Below, piece by piece: positions 18,349-27,390 of a stretch of 64,000 nt of DNA (position 1 is its first letter; each line of letters opens with the position of its first letter). Under the pieces are notes generated by a model. The model did no database searches. It was not told the DNA's origin and was given only the letters and a program-made list of their open reading frames with translations. Position numbers and translations under genes: made by a program. Source of the stretch: an uncultured Bacteroides sp. (GTDB lineage Bacteria; Bacteroidota; Bacteroidia; Bacteroidales; Bacteroidaceae). The stretch spans positions 1 to 64,000 of the forward strand of contig CALUOO010000004.1 in NCBI GenBank assembly GCA_944322345.1, in the 5' to 3' direction.

Positions 18349-18451
18349 AAAGGTCACCGCTCATATTGGGAAAGGTTAGCTGACATGTCAGCAAAGGTTA
18401 GCCAATCTGTTGGGAAAGGTTAGCCAACACGTCAGCTAACCTTTCCCAACA
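18349..18451. repeat. 22-bp repeat array, locus 2, ending in a 17-bp hairpin
   Basis: Units start at 18349 (degenerate, AAAGGTCACCG), 18371, 18393 and 18415 at a 22-bp period. After the last forward unit comes an opposed half unit, making a perfect 17-bp inverted repeat: TGTTGGGAAAGGTTAGC (18408-18424), loop CAACACGTCA, GCTAACCTTTCCCAACA (18435-18451). An ATG-led frame crossing this array (18100-18423) looks like a gene but is repeat sequence. Confidence 0.92.
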
Positions 18452-18619
18452 AATGCCTCATATATACAGAAAAAGGGGATAAACGCTGTAATAAAAAAAC
18501 ATACTGGATATCAGTCTGATACAACAAAAATAGAAAAATTATCACAGTTTTCAGATTCTTTTCAGAATCACCCCGGATATTTGTATCATCAAAACAATAA
18601 TATAATAAACGGATAAGAT

Positions 18620-19123
18620 ATGAAAACGAAAATGAAAAATTATGGCTTAATTGCACTATTCGCTTTAGGAGCATTCGCACTGCAAAGCTGCGATAAGGAC
18701 GATGATATTGACAATCCTAAATTACCGGGAACGGTCCAACAGGATTTTGCCAACCGCTATCCAAACGCTGGACATGTACAATGGGAACAAGAGAAAGCCA
18801 CGAAGAAATATGAAGCCGAGTTCTATTACAACGGCACTCACTCCGAGTGGCAGGTAGAGCTGAACAGCGTAGAAGCACACGCATGGTACCAGTCCAACGG
18901 GGCATGGGAAAAAACCGAATTCGAAGCAACTCATTACTATTGGAGCAACAGCCCTGTCATTCCTGAACCGGTACGGAATAAAATACAAAGCCTAATCGGA
19001 GATAACCGCGACATCGACCTCGACGCAGTGGATACCCCGGCAACAGACTATTTCCTGCTCGAGATAGACAAAGAGCCGCATGACACTTACGTCAAAATAG
19101 ATTTCAACGGTAACGAAATCTAA
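18620..19123 (+). CDS. PepSY-like (DUF2874-type) lipoprotein
   Basis: A 167-residue protein with a lipoprotein signal (LQSC, Cys24). The mature part has two similar halves typical of the Bacteroidetes PepSY-like or BLIP-like family: FANRYPNAGHVQWEQE near 43, then a pattern with VEAHAWYQSNGAWEKTE and later DTYVKIDFNGNEI. These are small secreted proteins of unknown role; the family name comes from a fold similar to a beta-lactamase inhibitor and does not imply that activity. Single gene, with a terminator 30 bp downstream. A second ATG four codons in is also possible. Confidence 0.83.
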   Translation: MKTKMKNYGLIALFALGAFALQSCDKDDDIDNPKLPGTVQQDFANRYPNAGHVQWEQEKATKKYEAEFYYNGTHSEWQVELNSVEAHAWYQSNGAWEKTEFEATHYYWSNSPVIPEPVRNKIQSLIGDNRDIDLDAVDTPATDYFLLEIDKEPHDTYVKIDFNGNEI

Positions 19124-19153
19124 AAACAGAATCGGTTTTCCCGCTATATATGA

Positions 19154-19194
19154 CAGTAGGGCTCAGGACAGTTTGAATGTCCTGAACCCTACTG
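19154..19194 (+). terminator. Terminator of the PepSY-like gene
   Basis: A 17-bp stem with one mismatch (left arm from CAGTAGGGCTC, right arm ending CCCTACTG), a 7-nt loop, then CTTTTCCTTT. Confidence 0.8.
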
Positions 19195-19227
19195 CTTTTC
19201 CTTTAATATCCCGCCTGACAGAACATG

Positions 19228-19264
19228 AAAAAAGCCCGCGAGTATTTATCCTTGCGAGCTTTTT
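19228..19264 (-). terminator. Terminator of tRNA-Gln
   Basis: On the minus strand AAAAAGCTCGCAAG pairs with CTCGCGGGCTTTTTT (two G-U pairs), ending in a T run, just downstream of the tRNA 3' end. Confidence 0.78.
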
Positions 19265-19272
19265 CTAATCTG

Positions 19273-19343
19273 TTGGACTACCTGGATTCGAACCAAGACA
19301 AACAGAACCAAAACCTGTTGTGCTGCCATTACACCATAGTCCA
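19273..19343 (-). tRNA. tRNA-Gln(TTG)
   Basis: On the minus strand the acceptor strands TGGACTA and TAGTCCA pair perfectly, followed by discriminator A. The anticodon stem ACAGG/TCTGT closes the loop TTTTGGT, with anticodon TTG. The T arm contains GGTTCGAATCC. It is 71 nt with no encoded CCA, as is usual in Bacteroides. A promoter with consensus boxes lies at 19374-19405. Confidence 0.95.
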
Positions 19344-19373
19344 AACTTATGTGCTTTCTATTAAAAAGCGGTG

Positions 19374-19405
19374 CAAAGATAGAGGTTTAGAAAATACTCT
19401 CCAAA
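19374..19405 (-). promoter_or_regulatory. tRNA-Gln promoter
   Basis: On the minus strand TTTG (19402-19405), 20 nt, then TATCTTTG (19374-19381), with the tRNA 5' end about 30 bp further on. It is a full consensus Bacteroides promoter. Confidence 0.8.
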
Positions 19406-19444
19406 TATTCAACTGTTTTTTTTCAAGCGTTTTATGGTTTTTCA

Positions 19445-19452
19445 TATCTTTG
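19445..19452 (+). promoter_or_regulatory. -7 box of the tricorn-type protease gene
   Basis: TATCTTTG on the plus strand, 32 bp before the ATG at 19485, divergent from the tRNA-Gln promoter. The in-frame ATG at 19434 lies upstream of this box and so is not the start. Confidence 0.6.
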
Positions 19453-19484
19453 CTCGACAGAAGATATCTTATCAACACAATTTT

Positions 19485-22400
19485 ATGAAGAAACTAACAA
19501 GTTATCTGCTGCTAGGTCTGACAGCTACAGCTTCGGCCTGGGGCGGAACCCCGCTATGGATGCGCGACGTACGCATCTCGCCCGACGGCAAGGAAATCGC
19601 CTTCTGCTATAAAGGCGACCTTTACAAAGTGAATGCACAAGGCGGTGAAGCCGTAAGGCTTACATCGCAGGCCTCTTACGAATCGTCGCCCGTATGGTCG
19701 CCCGACGGCAGGCAAATCGCTTTTGCCAGCAACCGCGAAGGAAATATGGACGTCTATGTAATGCCTGCCGACGGTGGAAGTGCACACCGGCTGACTTACA
19801 ACTCGGCATCCGAAGTGCCCACAGCCTTCTCGCCTGACGGACAGAAGGTGTACTTCAACGCTGCACTGCAGGATCCGGCATCGAGTGCTCTCTTCCCAAC
19901 ATCGGCCATGACCGAACTGTATGCCGTGCCCGTCACAGGCGGACGGACAGAGCAAGTGCTGGCCACACCAGCAGAGATGATCAGCTTTCTGCCCGACAGC
20001 AAAGAATCTTTCCTTTACCAAGACCGCAAGGGTTTTGAAGACGAATGGCGCAAGCACCACACATCGTCCATCACCCGCGACATCTGGCGCTACGACGCAG
20101 CTACCGGCAAACACACCAACCTGACCAACCGTGCGGGCGAAGACCGTAACCCCGCCCTGTCGGACAACGGCAAGGATGTCTACTTTCTGAGTGAACGCAA
20201 TGGCGGGACATTCAATGTATGGCGCATGGGATTGGACAACCCACAGGACGTACAACCCGTCACCACGTTCAAGACACATCCCGTACGTTTCCTCTCACAG
20301 GCTAAAGGCACGTTGTGTTATACCTACGACGGCGAAATCTATACACAGGCCCTGAACGGAAAGCCACAGAAGGTGAAAATCAACCTGACCGGCGATGATA
20401 CCGACACCATGACCCGCCTAAGCTTCACCAGCGGTGCCACCTCTGCCACACCCTCGGCAGATGGCGAACAGGTAGCCTTCATCGTCCGTGGCGAGGTATT
20501 CGTCACTTCCGCCGATTATACCACTACCAAACAGATTACCCAGACACCAGCCGCCGAAGCCGATGTCTGCTTTGCACCCGACGGCCGCACACTGGCCTAC
20601 GCCAGCGAGCGCAGCGGCAACTGGCAGCTCTATCTGGCCAAGATAGCCCGTAAGGAGGATCCCAACTTTGCGAACGCCACCCTGATTGACGAAGAAGTGC
20701 TGTTGCCCTCAAGCACGGTAGAACGTGCACTGCCCACTTTCTCGCCCGACGGAAAGGAACTGGCCTTTATCGAAGACCGCAACCGCCTGATGGTTGTCAA
20801 CCTCGAGACAAAGAAAGTACGCCAGATAACCGATGGCTCCACATGGTTCAGCACAGCTGGAGGATTCACTTACCGCTGGTCGCCCGACGGGAAATGGTTT
20901 GCCATCGAGTTTATCGGCAACGGACATGACCCCTATACCGACATCGGTCTGGTGAGCGCCGACGGTAAAGGAGAAATATTCAATCTGACAGGCAGCGGAT
21001 ACTTCAGTTCTTCTCCCCGATGGGTAATGAACGGCAACGCAATCCTATTCAACACCGAACGCTACGGTATGCGTAACCATGCTTCGTGGGGATCGATGGA
21101 AGACGCCATGCTGGTATTCCTCAACCAAGACTCCTACGACAAATACCGTCTGAGCAAGGAAGACTACGAACTCCAGAAGAAAGAGAAGGACGAAGCTGAC
21201 AAGGATAAAAAGAAAGAAAGCAAAGACAGCGACAAAGATAAGCAGGAAAAGAAAGATGATGCCAAAAAGGACGAAGTGAAACCCATTGAAGTAGAGTTTG
21301 ACGGCATTGAAGACCGCATCGTACGGCTTACTCCTAACTCATCACGTCTGGGCGATGCCATCCTGTCGGCCGACGGCGAAAGCCTCTACTACATGTCGGC
21401 ATTCGAAGGCGGATACGACCTCTGGAAAATGGACATGCGCAAGCACGACACCAAATTGCTAAAGAAAATGGATGCCGGTTGGGCATCGCTCACACTGGAC
21501 AAGAAAGGCGAAAACCTCTTCATTCTGAGCGGACGCAGCATGCAGAAGATGAACACCAAGAGCGACAAGCTGGACGCCATCAGCTACCGTGCCGAGATGA
21601 AGATGGACCTTGCTGAAGAGCGTGCCTACATGTTCGACCACGTGTATAAGCAGGAGAAGAAACGGTTCTACAACAAAAACATGCACGGTGTGGACTGGGA
21701 TAAAATGTCGGAAGCCTACCGCAAGTTCCTGCCTCACATCAACAACAATTACGACTTTGCCGAACTGCTGAGCGAATGGTTGGGCGAGTTGAACGTATCA
21801 CATACAGGCGGACGCTACTATCCTTCGCTTGCCACCGATGCCACTGCCAGTCTGGGACTGCTCTATAGCTGGACAGACCGCGATGAGGGAATGCTGATAG
21901 ACGAAGTGGTGGAGAAAGGTCCCTTCGACACTGCCAAATCGAAAGTAAAGGCAGGCGACCGCATTGAGAAAATCGACGGACAGACATTGGACCACAAGAC
22001 CGACATCAGTCAGTTGCTGAACGGCAAGGTAGGACGCAAGACACTTGTCTCCTTCTATAGTCCCGCTACAGGCGAACGCTGGGACGAAGTGGTAAAACCC
22101 ATCGGAAGCGGCACGCTGAACAATCTGCTCTACCGACGCTGGGTGAAGCAACGTGCAGCCGACGTGGAACGCTGGTCGAACGGACGTCTGGGCTATGTAC
22201 ACATCGAGTCAATGGACGACGGCAGCTTCCGTAACATCTATTCGGACATTTTGGGCAAATACAACAAGTGCGACGGCATTGTCATCGACACCCGCTTCAA
22301 CGGTGGCGGACGTCTGCACGAGGACATCGAAGTGCTGTTCAGCGGACAGAAGTACTTTACACAAGTGGTACGCGGACGCGAAGCCTGCGACATGCCCAGC

Positions 22401-22739
22401 CGGCGCTGGAACAAACCCAGCATCATGCTGCAATGTGAGGCCAACTACTCCAATGCGCATGGCACACCTTGGGTGTACAGTCATCAGAAACTGGGCAAGC
22501 TGGTGGGTGCCCCCGTACCCGGTACCATGACCAGTGTATCATGGGAGACGCTGCAAGACCGTTCACTTGTATTCGGTATTCCTATCATCGGTTACCGCCT
22601 CCCCGACGGCTCGTATCTGGAAAACTCACAGCTGGAGCCCGACATCCCGGTGCTTAACAGCCCCGAAACCATTGTCAAGGGCGAAGACACCCAGTTGAAG
22701 ACAGCTGTAGAAGAACTGTTAAAAGAGATCGGGAAATAA
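19485..22739 (+). CDS. Tricorn-type S41 protease with beta-propeller and PDZ
   Basis: A 1084-residue protein with a signal peptide (MKKLTSYLLLGLTATASAWG). The N-terminal half carries WD40-like/TolB-like propeller blades (SPDGKEIAFCYKGDLY, SPVWSPDGRQIAFAS, SPDGKELAFIED). A Lys/Asp/Glu-rich low-complexity linker lies at about 575-605. The C-terminal part has a tricorn core, a PDZ domain (KVKAGDRIEKIDGQ, about 825-838) and an S41 protease domain (IDTRFNGGGRL); the usual nucleophile block is seen as VPGTMTSVSWETL. In archaea tricorn finishes peptide degradation; Bacteroidetes homologues are exported and probably degrade peptides in the periplasm. I chose the ATG at 19485 because it gives the signal peptide and follows the promoter. 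Confidence 0.92.
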   Translation: MKKLTSYLLLGLTATASAWGGTPLWMRDVRISPDGKEIAFCYKGDLYKVNAQGGEAVRLTSQASYESSPVWSPDGRQIAFASNREGNMDVYVMPADGGSAHRLTYNSASEVPTAFSPDGQKVYFNAALQDPASSALFPTSAMTELYAVPVTGGRTEQVLATPAEMISFLPDSKESFLYQDRKGFEDEWRKHHTSSITRDIWRYDAATGKHTNLTNRAGEDRNPALSDNGKDVYFLSERNGGTFNVWRMGLDNPQDVQPVTTFKTHPVRFLSQAKGTLCYTYDGEIYTQALNGKPQKVKINLTGDDTDTMTRLSFTSGATSATPSADGEQVAFIVRGEVFVTSADYTTTKQITQTPAAEADVCFAPDGRTLAYASERSGNWQLYLAKIARKEDPNFANATLIDEEVLLPSSTVERALPTFSPDGKELAFIEDRNRLMVVNLETKKVRQITDGSTWFSTAGGFTYRWSPDGKWFAIEFIGNGHDPYTDIGLVSADGKGEIFNLTGSGYFSSSPRWVMNGNAILFNTERYGMRNHASWGSMEDAMLVFLNQDSYDKYRLSKEDYELQKKEKDEADKDKKKESKDSDKDKQEKKDDAKKDEVKPIEVEFDGIEDRIVRLTPNSSRLGDAILSADGESLYYMSAFEGGYDLWKMDMRKHDTKLLKKMDAGWASLTLDKKGENLFILSGRSMQKMNTKSDKLDAISYRAEMKMDLAEERAYMFDHVYKQEKKRFYNKNMHGVDWDKMSEAYRKFLPHINNNYDFAELLSEWLGELNVSHTGGRYYPSLATDATASLGLLYSWTDRDEGMLIDEVVEKGPFDTAKSKVKAGDRIEKIDGQTLDHKTDISQLLNGKVGRKTLVSFYSPATGERWDEVVKPIGSGTLNNLLYRRWVKQRAADVERWSNGRLGYVHIESMDDGSFRNIYSDILGKYNKCDGIVIDTRFNGGGRLHEDIEVLFSGQKYFTQVVRGREACDMPSRRWNKPSIMLQCEANYSNAHGTPWVYSHQKLGKLVGAPVPGTMTSVSWETLQDRSLVFGIPIIGYRLPDGSYLENSQLEPDIPVLNSPETIVKGEDTQLKTAVEELLKEIGK

Positions 22740-22769
22740 TCCGACCAAAAGCCGGGCAGACATAAAATC

Positions 22770-22806
22770 AGGGCAGACTCCACATGCGGGGCCTGCTCTT
22801 TTTTAT
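22770..22806 (+). terminator. Imperfect terminator of the protease gene
   Basis: GGGCAGACTCC and GGGGCCTGCTC form an imperfect GC-rich hairpin followed by TTTTTT. Confidence 0.6.
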
Positions 22807-22848
22807 TGCTTCAGCCAGCCACTTTCTCCCCACGCACAAACCACCTGC

Positions 22849-24429
22849 TCAGAAAACAAAGACGATGGATGCCCCAAATGTAAAATTGTGCATCGGTGTA
22901 CGACGGCTATAGGATTGAGAAAGACGCCCTCCTTCCTCGTCTACCCACGAATTCTTCAAGTCATAGACCAGCCGTGGAGAGGCAAAATCATAGTCACAAT
23001 ACAGCCGGAAAGCGGCATTCTCTTTATAGCGGTAAGTCAGTGAGACACCGGTTCCGACTTTCCATGTAGAACTTCTACGAATGTTCAGAAAGTCATCGTC
23101 CACATAATAATTCTCCAACAGCTCATTGCGGGTAACTCCTTCCTGCTTCATGTAATATTCTACATCCTCCTTATAAAACTGGTCGTATACCTTCTCGCTG
23201 ACAATAGTGCGGTCGAAAATCTGAGGATTGATCCGGCAGACCGAGTTCAGACTGAAGTCGGTATTCGTCCTCCGCCCTACCAGCAGTTTGCCTCCCAACT
23301 GGAAATGAGGACTAAACGGATATGAAGCATACAAACCCAAATCCATGTCAAACATGCCGAGATGGTCGGACTCCAGCCCCTCAAGCAGAAACATATTGAC
23401 CGGTGCTCCTTCCTGCAAGTCTCCATCCATATCAAAATGAAGTCTGTTCCCGGTAGGAATGTCCGCCACGACAGGAGTTGTAGAAACCTTGATCCGCCCG
23501 CCTATTCCCCAATATGCATTGAAAAAATAAGCCCCTTCCACACTGACCACGGTAGCAGTTCCCACTCTCAGTTTCATACCTAAGGGAGAACCGTTTTCCG
23601 AATCATAAAGCTCGGCTGTAGGCAAGACAGAAGGCCCCGAAGCTACCCCCATATTAAGACTCAAGAAAGACGGAGCATCATAACGGTCGTAAGTAACCCT
23701 GTCACTCCATCCGTCCGCACGCTTGCGCTTCACAATCAGGTCGGATAAGAAATAGCCCAGATCGGTAGAGATAATCCCGATGCCGGCACCCACCAGCACG
23801 TCACTGATCCAATGCCGGTTGTTCAGTTGCCGCGTAACCCCCGTCAGTCCGGCAAGTGTATATCCTCCGATGCTATACAGCGGACTGACCATGCCGTACT
23901 CCTTATGAAGTATGGTGGCACACATGAATGCAGTAGCAGTGTGTCCGGAAGGGAACGAATTATTCGACGAGTTGTCGGGACGGAGTTCCCTCGTTGTATA
24001 TTTCAACGCATTGACAAACCCAGCCATCAGTACGGCCGACGATACATTACTTACCGCCAGCTCTTTCCATGAGCTTCTTCCTTCCACTCCTGCCAGCTTC
24101 AGTCCCCACGTAGCAGCCAGTGGAACGTATTGCGTATAATTATCATAGCTATGGTGGAAAGCAGGCTTGAATCGATTGCGCAAGGTGCGGAAATCGCTGT
24201 TTCTTTTCTTTACAATCAGACCGGAAGCAATGAACGGAATGCCCATATAGGAAAACTCTCTCCTAAAGCTTTCGGACGGAGTCAGCCGCAAGGAAGGATG
24301 TTCCGTCAAGCCGATACCCGACGAATCAACCGGCTGCACGGACACAGAGTATGCATCTGAAGGGAGTGCACATAGCAACAAAGGGAAGCATAACAGACAG
24401 ATCAAAACAAAGGATTTGGGTAATACCAT
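22849..24429 (-). CDS. PAP2-family phosphatase fused to a C-terminal beta-barrel-like domain
   Basis: A 526-residue exported protein. After a signal peptide (MVLPKSFVLICLLCFPLLLC) comes a PAP2/acid-phosphatase domain with all three motifs: KYTTRELRP (about 142-150), FPSGHTATAF with the conserved SGH, and RQLNNRHWISD, whose His is the expected phosphohistidine residue. From about residue 240 there are alternating aromatic and polar strands ending SIVFVF, a terminal Phe typical of outer-membrane beta-barrels. So the enzyme may be tethered to the outer membrane and act on lipid phosphates, though no substrate can be read off. A 19-bp palindrome sits 13 bp before the ATG. Confidence 0.86.
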   Translation of the reverse strand: MVLPKSFVLICLLCFPLLLCALPSDAYSVSVQPVDSSGIGLTEHPSLRLTPSESFRREFSYMGIPFIASGLIVKKRNSDFRTLRNRFKPAFHHSYDNYTQYVPLAATWGLKLAGVEGRSSWKELAVSNVSSAVLMAGFVNALKYTTRELRPDNSSNNSFPSGHTATAFMCATILHKEYGMVSPLYSIGGYTLAGLTGVTRQLNNRHWISDVLVGAGIGIISTDLGYFLSDLIVKRKRADGWSDRVTYDRYDAPSFLSLNMGVASGPSVLPTAELYDSENGSPLGMKLRVGTATVVSVEGAYFFNAYWGIGGRIKVSTTPVVADIPTGNRLHFDMDGDLQEGAPVNMFLLEGLESDHLGMFDMDLGLYASYPFSPHFQLGGKLLVGRRTNTDFSLNSVCRINPQIFDRTIVSEKVYDQFYKEDVEYYMKQEGVTRNELLENYYVDDDFLNIRRSSTWKVGTGVSLTYRYKENAAFRLYCDYDFASPRLVYDLKNSWVDEEGGRLSQSYSRRTPMHNFTFGASIVFVF

Positions 24430-24441
24430 AGCTCTTGTTAC

Positions 24442-24460
24442 ATAAGATTTTAAATCTTAT
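24442..24460. promoter_or_regulatory. 19-bp palindrome upstream of the PAP2 gene
   Basis: ATAAGATTT-T-AAATCTTAT, perfect 9-bp arms, 13-31 bp before the ATG. It could be an operator, or a weak hairpin in the mRNA leader covering the ribosome entry region. Confidence 0.45.
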
Positions 24461-24595
24461 ATAACGCAACAGCAGGATTTAGGTTCATTACATTCCATTA
24501 ATACTCAATTCCCAGACAGAAAAAAGGATCATTCTCCAAACAGACGTCCGCCGACAGCAAAGACTTACCTACTGTTTTAGCACGCCGCCAATAAA

Positions 24596-24625
24596 AAAAG
24601 GAAGGCCTTGCGTGGCCTTCCTTTT
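24596..24625. terminator. Terminator of tyrS
   Basis: A perfect 12-bp stem (AAAAGGAAGGCC / GGCCTTCCTTTT) with loop TTGCGT. The A-run at 24593-24599 is the U tract for the leftward tyrS transcript. Confidence 0.85.
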
Positions 24626-24650
24626 CCCATTAAATATGATGAGTTTCCGT

Positions 24651-25943
24651 TTACTTCACAATCAGCAGATAGTAGTTCTTCTTACCGCGTTGTACCAGCA
24701 GATACTTATCGTTCAGCAGGTCGGCAGCAGTAATCACCTGATCGAAAGCTGAAAGTTTCTCCTTATTCAGCGAAACGCCACCACCCTGTACCAGCTTACG
24801 CATCTCTCCTTTGGAAGCAAATACCGCAGCATTTTCTGTAAACAGGTCTACAGCCTTTACGCCTGCAGCCAGTGCATCGCGCGAAACTTCGAACTGGGGA
24901 ACACCCTCGAAGACAGCCAGCAATGTATCTTCGTCCAACTTGTGCAGGGCATCGGAGGTTGCATTTCCAAACAGGATGTTCGAAGCATCTACCGCAGCAT
25001 TATAGTCCTCTTCCGAGTGTACCATGATGGTCACCTCTTTAGCCAGACGTTTCTGAAGGACACGCAAATGCGGAGCTTCGTGATGTTGTGCAATCAGCGA
25101 TTCAATCTCTTCTTTGTCGATAGAAGTAAAGATCTTGATATAGCGTTCTGCATCCGCATCGCTGACGTTCAGCCAGAACTGATAGAATTTGTAAGGAGAA
25201 GTGTAGCGGGGATCGAGCCAGATATTTCCCGATTCAGTCTTTCCGAACTTACCGCCGTCTGCCTTGGTAATCAAAGGACAAGTCAGTGCAAATACCTCTC
25301 CCCCGTTGGTACGGCGAATCAATTCTGCACCGGTAGTGATATTACCCCATTGGTCGGAACCACCCATCTGCAGTTTACATCCTTTTGTCTCATACAGATA
25401 TTGGAAATCATAGCCTTGCAGAAGCTGGTAAGTGAATTCTGTAAATGACAGTCCGTCGCGTGCCTCACCGTTCAGACGTCTTTTTACAGAGTCTTTCGCC
25501 ATCATGTAGTTCACGGTGATATGTTTTCCCACTTCGCGGGCAAAATCAAGGAACGTATAGTTCTTCATCCAGTCATAGTTATTCACCATTTCTGCATGGT
25601 TCGGGGCATCAGAATCAAAATCAAGGAACTTGCTCAGTTGCTTCTTCATCCCTTCCATATTGTGACGCAGTGTCTCTTCTGTCAGCAGATTGCGTTCTGC
25701 CGATTTTCCGGAAGGATCACCAATCATCCCCGTAGCACCGCCAATCAGCACCAGCGGCTTATGGCCACAGCGTTGGAAATGACGCAATATCATCACACTG
25801 CAAAGATGACCGATATGCAATGAATCAGCCGTAGGATCAAAACCGATATAAGCAGTCACTTGTTCTTTGCTAAGCAACTCTTCTGTTCCCGGCATCATGT
25901 CCTGCAACATGCCACGCCATCTTAATTCTTCTACAAAATTCAT
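24651..25943 (-). CDS. tyrS: Tyrosyl-tRNA synthetase
   Basis: A 430-residue class I aminoacyl-tRNA synthetase that charges tRNA-Tyr in the cytoplasm. The HIGH motif is LHIGHL (about 42-47), the KMSKS region is KFGKTESGN, and the substrate pocket shows GGSDQWGNI. The C-terminal S4-like RNA-binding domain ([12 protein letters not shown]) is complete. I used the ATG at 25943 ([11 protein letters not shown]); an upstream in-frame ATG at 26000 adds 19 Lys-rich residues that overlap the promoter. A strong terminator follows, so it is a single-gene unit. Confidence 0.96.
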   Translation of the reverse strand: MNFVEELRWRGMLQDMMPGTEELLSKEQVTAYIGFDPTADSLHIGHLCSVMILRHFQRCGHKPLVLIGGATGMIGDPSGKSAERNLLTEETLRHNMEGMKKQLSKFLDFDSDAPNHAEMVNNYDWMKNYTFLDFAREVGKHITVNYMMAKDSVKRRLNGEARDGLSFTEFTYQLLQGYDFQYLYETKGCKLQMGGSDQWGNITTGAELIRRTNGGEVFALTCPLITKADGGKFGKTESGNIWLDPRYTSPYKFYQFWLNVSDADAERYIKIFTSIDKEEIESLIAQHHEAPHLRVLQKRLAKEVTIMVHSEEDYNAAVDASNILFGNATSDALHKLDEDTLLAVFEGVPQFEVSRDALAAGVKAVDLFTENAAVFASKGEMRKLVQGGGVSLNKEKLSAFDQVITAADLLNDKYLLVQRGKKNYYLLIVK

Positions 25944-26008
25944 CGTATCAAGTATTTTTAGTTCTTTAGATTTTTGTTTTTTACTCTGTTTTCCATTCAC
26001 TTAGACGG

Positions 26009-26016
26009 CAAAAGTA
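26009..26016 (-). promoter_or_regulatory. -7 box of tyrS
   Basis: The minus strand reads TACTTTTG, with a GTTG as a partial -33 box 20 nt upstream (26037-26040). It implies a leader of about 60 nt and a start at 25943. Confidence 0.55.
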
Positions 26017-26042
26017 CGACTCTTTCTTTGAAGAAACAACTC

Positions 26043-26705
26043 TTAGCCCTTAAAAAAGAGCTTCCGGATGTTTTTGCCCACGACTTGACTCAACTGTTGC
26101 TGCTCCACTCCACGCACTTTTGCCGCCCGCCGGAGCAGCTCTTCAATCCCAACCACACTGTCATCCGTTTCCAGCAACAGCCGTTCGTCGGGGACTTCCA
26201 GCATAGCTCCCTCTTGATAATGCTCGCCAAAAGAGAGATAAAATCCATGGTTCAGCAACTGTCTGGCTTGAGCCGGCTTACCGCGAAAGCCGTGCCATAT
26301 CCACGGTTGCCGTGGACAGAGCTCCTTCTTCACAGCCAACAGTTCCGACATTGCCTTCACACAATGAACAATCAACGGCAGCCCGCACCTTTCGGACAGT
26401 TCTACATGCTTTCTGAAAACAGCAAGCTGCTCCGGCATCGGGACGTCAGTCAGCTTGTCCAGCCCCGTTTCACCCACTGCTACCACCTCGCCAGCCCGGC
26501 ACAACGTTTCCACCCGGTTCCACAATCCGTCTGTTTCTCCCTTTTCCAATCTCCACGGATGGATGCCAGCCGAATGGAACATACCTCCCTCCGACAGCCT
26601 TACTTCATCCACAAGGCAGTTGGTTATCGCCATGTGTGCATGCTCCGGACGATGGGTATGGGCATCCAGAATACAGCTAATATCTCGCTTCGTCACTTCA
26701 GTCAT
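26043..26705 (-). CDS. TatD-family metal-dependent hydrolase
   Basis: A 220-residue protein of the amidohydrolase superfamily. It has the N-terminal metal motif DAHTH, VGETGLDKL with the conserved Glu, IVHCVKA with a metal His, WHGFRG, and LLLETDD with the metal Asp. TatD proteins are exonucleases acting on DNA ends. At 220 residues it is shorter than the usual ~260, and the sequence between the motifs is compact, but all metal ligands seem present. It is the last gene of the LOG-DUF4271-hemD-rnpA-yidD cluster, which suggests expression with RNA-processing and membrane-insertion genes rather than a shared role. Confidence 0.88.
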   Translation of the reverse strand: MTEVTKRDISCILDAHTHRPEHAHMAITNCLVDEVRLSEGGMFHSAGIHPWRLEKGETDGLWNRVETLCRAGEVVAVGETGLDKLTDVPMPEQLAVFRKHVELSERCGLPLIVHCVKAMSELLAVKKELCPRQPWIWHGFRGKPAQARQLLNHGFYLSFGEHYQEGAMLEVPDERLLLETDDSVVGIEELLRRAAKVRGVEQQQLSQVVGKNIRKLFFKG

Positions 26706-26727
26706 GGCTCAATACAGTATTTCAGAT

Positions 26728-27003
26728 TCAGGGAACAGGATCGTAGCCCGATCCTCCCCACGGATGACACCGGAGAATCCGGCGGACAGCAAGGTAAAGC
26801 CCCTTCAGCGGACCATGTTTTTTGATAGCCTCTACCGCATAAGCGGAACAGGTAGGCGTAAACCGGCAGGAAGGAGGAGTAAACGGAGAGATACAGGAAC
26901 GGTAGAAATAAATAGGAAGTAGCAACAGGAAAGAGCAGGCGGCACCAATCCATCGCTTTATCTGCCCAAAAACGCCGTAGATGCGGCTACCGGAGCTTTT
27001 CAT
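26728..27003 (-). CDS. yidD: Membrane protein insertion efficiency factor
   Basis: A 91-residue protein with the YidD signature: [20 protein letters not shown] (three Cys region) and [12 protein letters not shown] at the C-terminus. A hydrophobic segment lies at about 18-35. It helps the YidC insertase at the inner membrane. Its ATG overlaps the rnpA stop (ATGA), the classic rnpA-yidD order and likely translational coupling. Confidence 0.95.
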   Translation of the reverse strand: MKSSGSRIYGVFGQIKRWIGAACSFLLLLPIYFYRSCISPFTPPSCRFTPTCSAYAVEAIKKHGPLKGLYLAVRRILRCHPWGGSGYDPVP

Positions 27004-27389
27004 AAAAAAAGCTTTTCGGAGATGCGCAAAAGCGCGGTCTTCATCTTCGCTTCCAGTTCGGCAGTAGATACAAGATCATCCGAGAGATAAATGAAGGCAA
27101 CGGCAAGCTGCTTGCCGTTCTGTTGAAGCAGGTCTGTCAGCAGGAACTTGTTCTTACGGTATGCCTCACGTATCTGACGCTTGACACGATTCCGCTTCAC
27201 AGCCCGCTTGAATCTCCGTTTCGACACGCTGACAAGCACAGAAACGGGAGCTTCCTTTCCTTCTACAGGCATATATACAACACGTATCGGAAAGATGGAA
27301 AACGACTTGGAGGAGCCGCCTTCGAACATCTTTCCGATCAATATTTTACTGTTCAGCCTTTCGGCTTTACACAAGGTATATACGCTCAC
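27000..27389 (-). CDS. rnpA: Ribonuclease P protein component
   Basis: A 129-residue basic protein that aids RNase P RNA in tRNA 5' maturation. The family core is clear: [20 protein letters not shown] and REAYR, with an N-terminal [10 protein letters not shown] that matches the usual start of RnpA. I chose a GTG start at 27389, which leaves 1 bp after the hemD stop. The alternative ATG at 27422 adds 11 residues without family resemblance and overlaps hemD by 32 bp. The stop overlaps the yidD start. Confidence 0.93.
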   Translation of the reverse strand: MSVYTLCKAERLNSKILIGKMFEGGSSKSFSIFPIRVVYMPVEGKEAPVSVLVSVSKRRFKRAVKRNRVKRQIREAYRKNKFLLTDLLQQNGKQLAVAFIYLSDDLVSTAELEAKMKTALLRISEKLFL

Positions 27390-27390
27390 A

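Noticed and set aside
18100..18423. 107-residue plus-strand ORF before the PepSY-like gene
   Set aside because: Its C-terminal part is the translated 22-bp array; the same peptide pattern (RLADMSAKVSQ) comes up at 60416-60709, so it is repeat DNA and not a gene.
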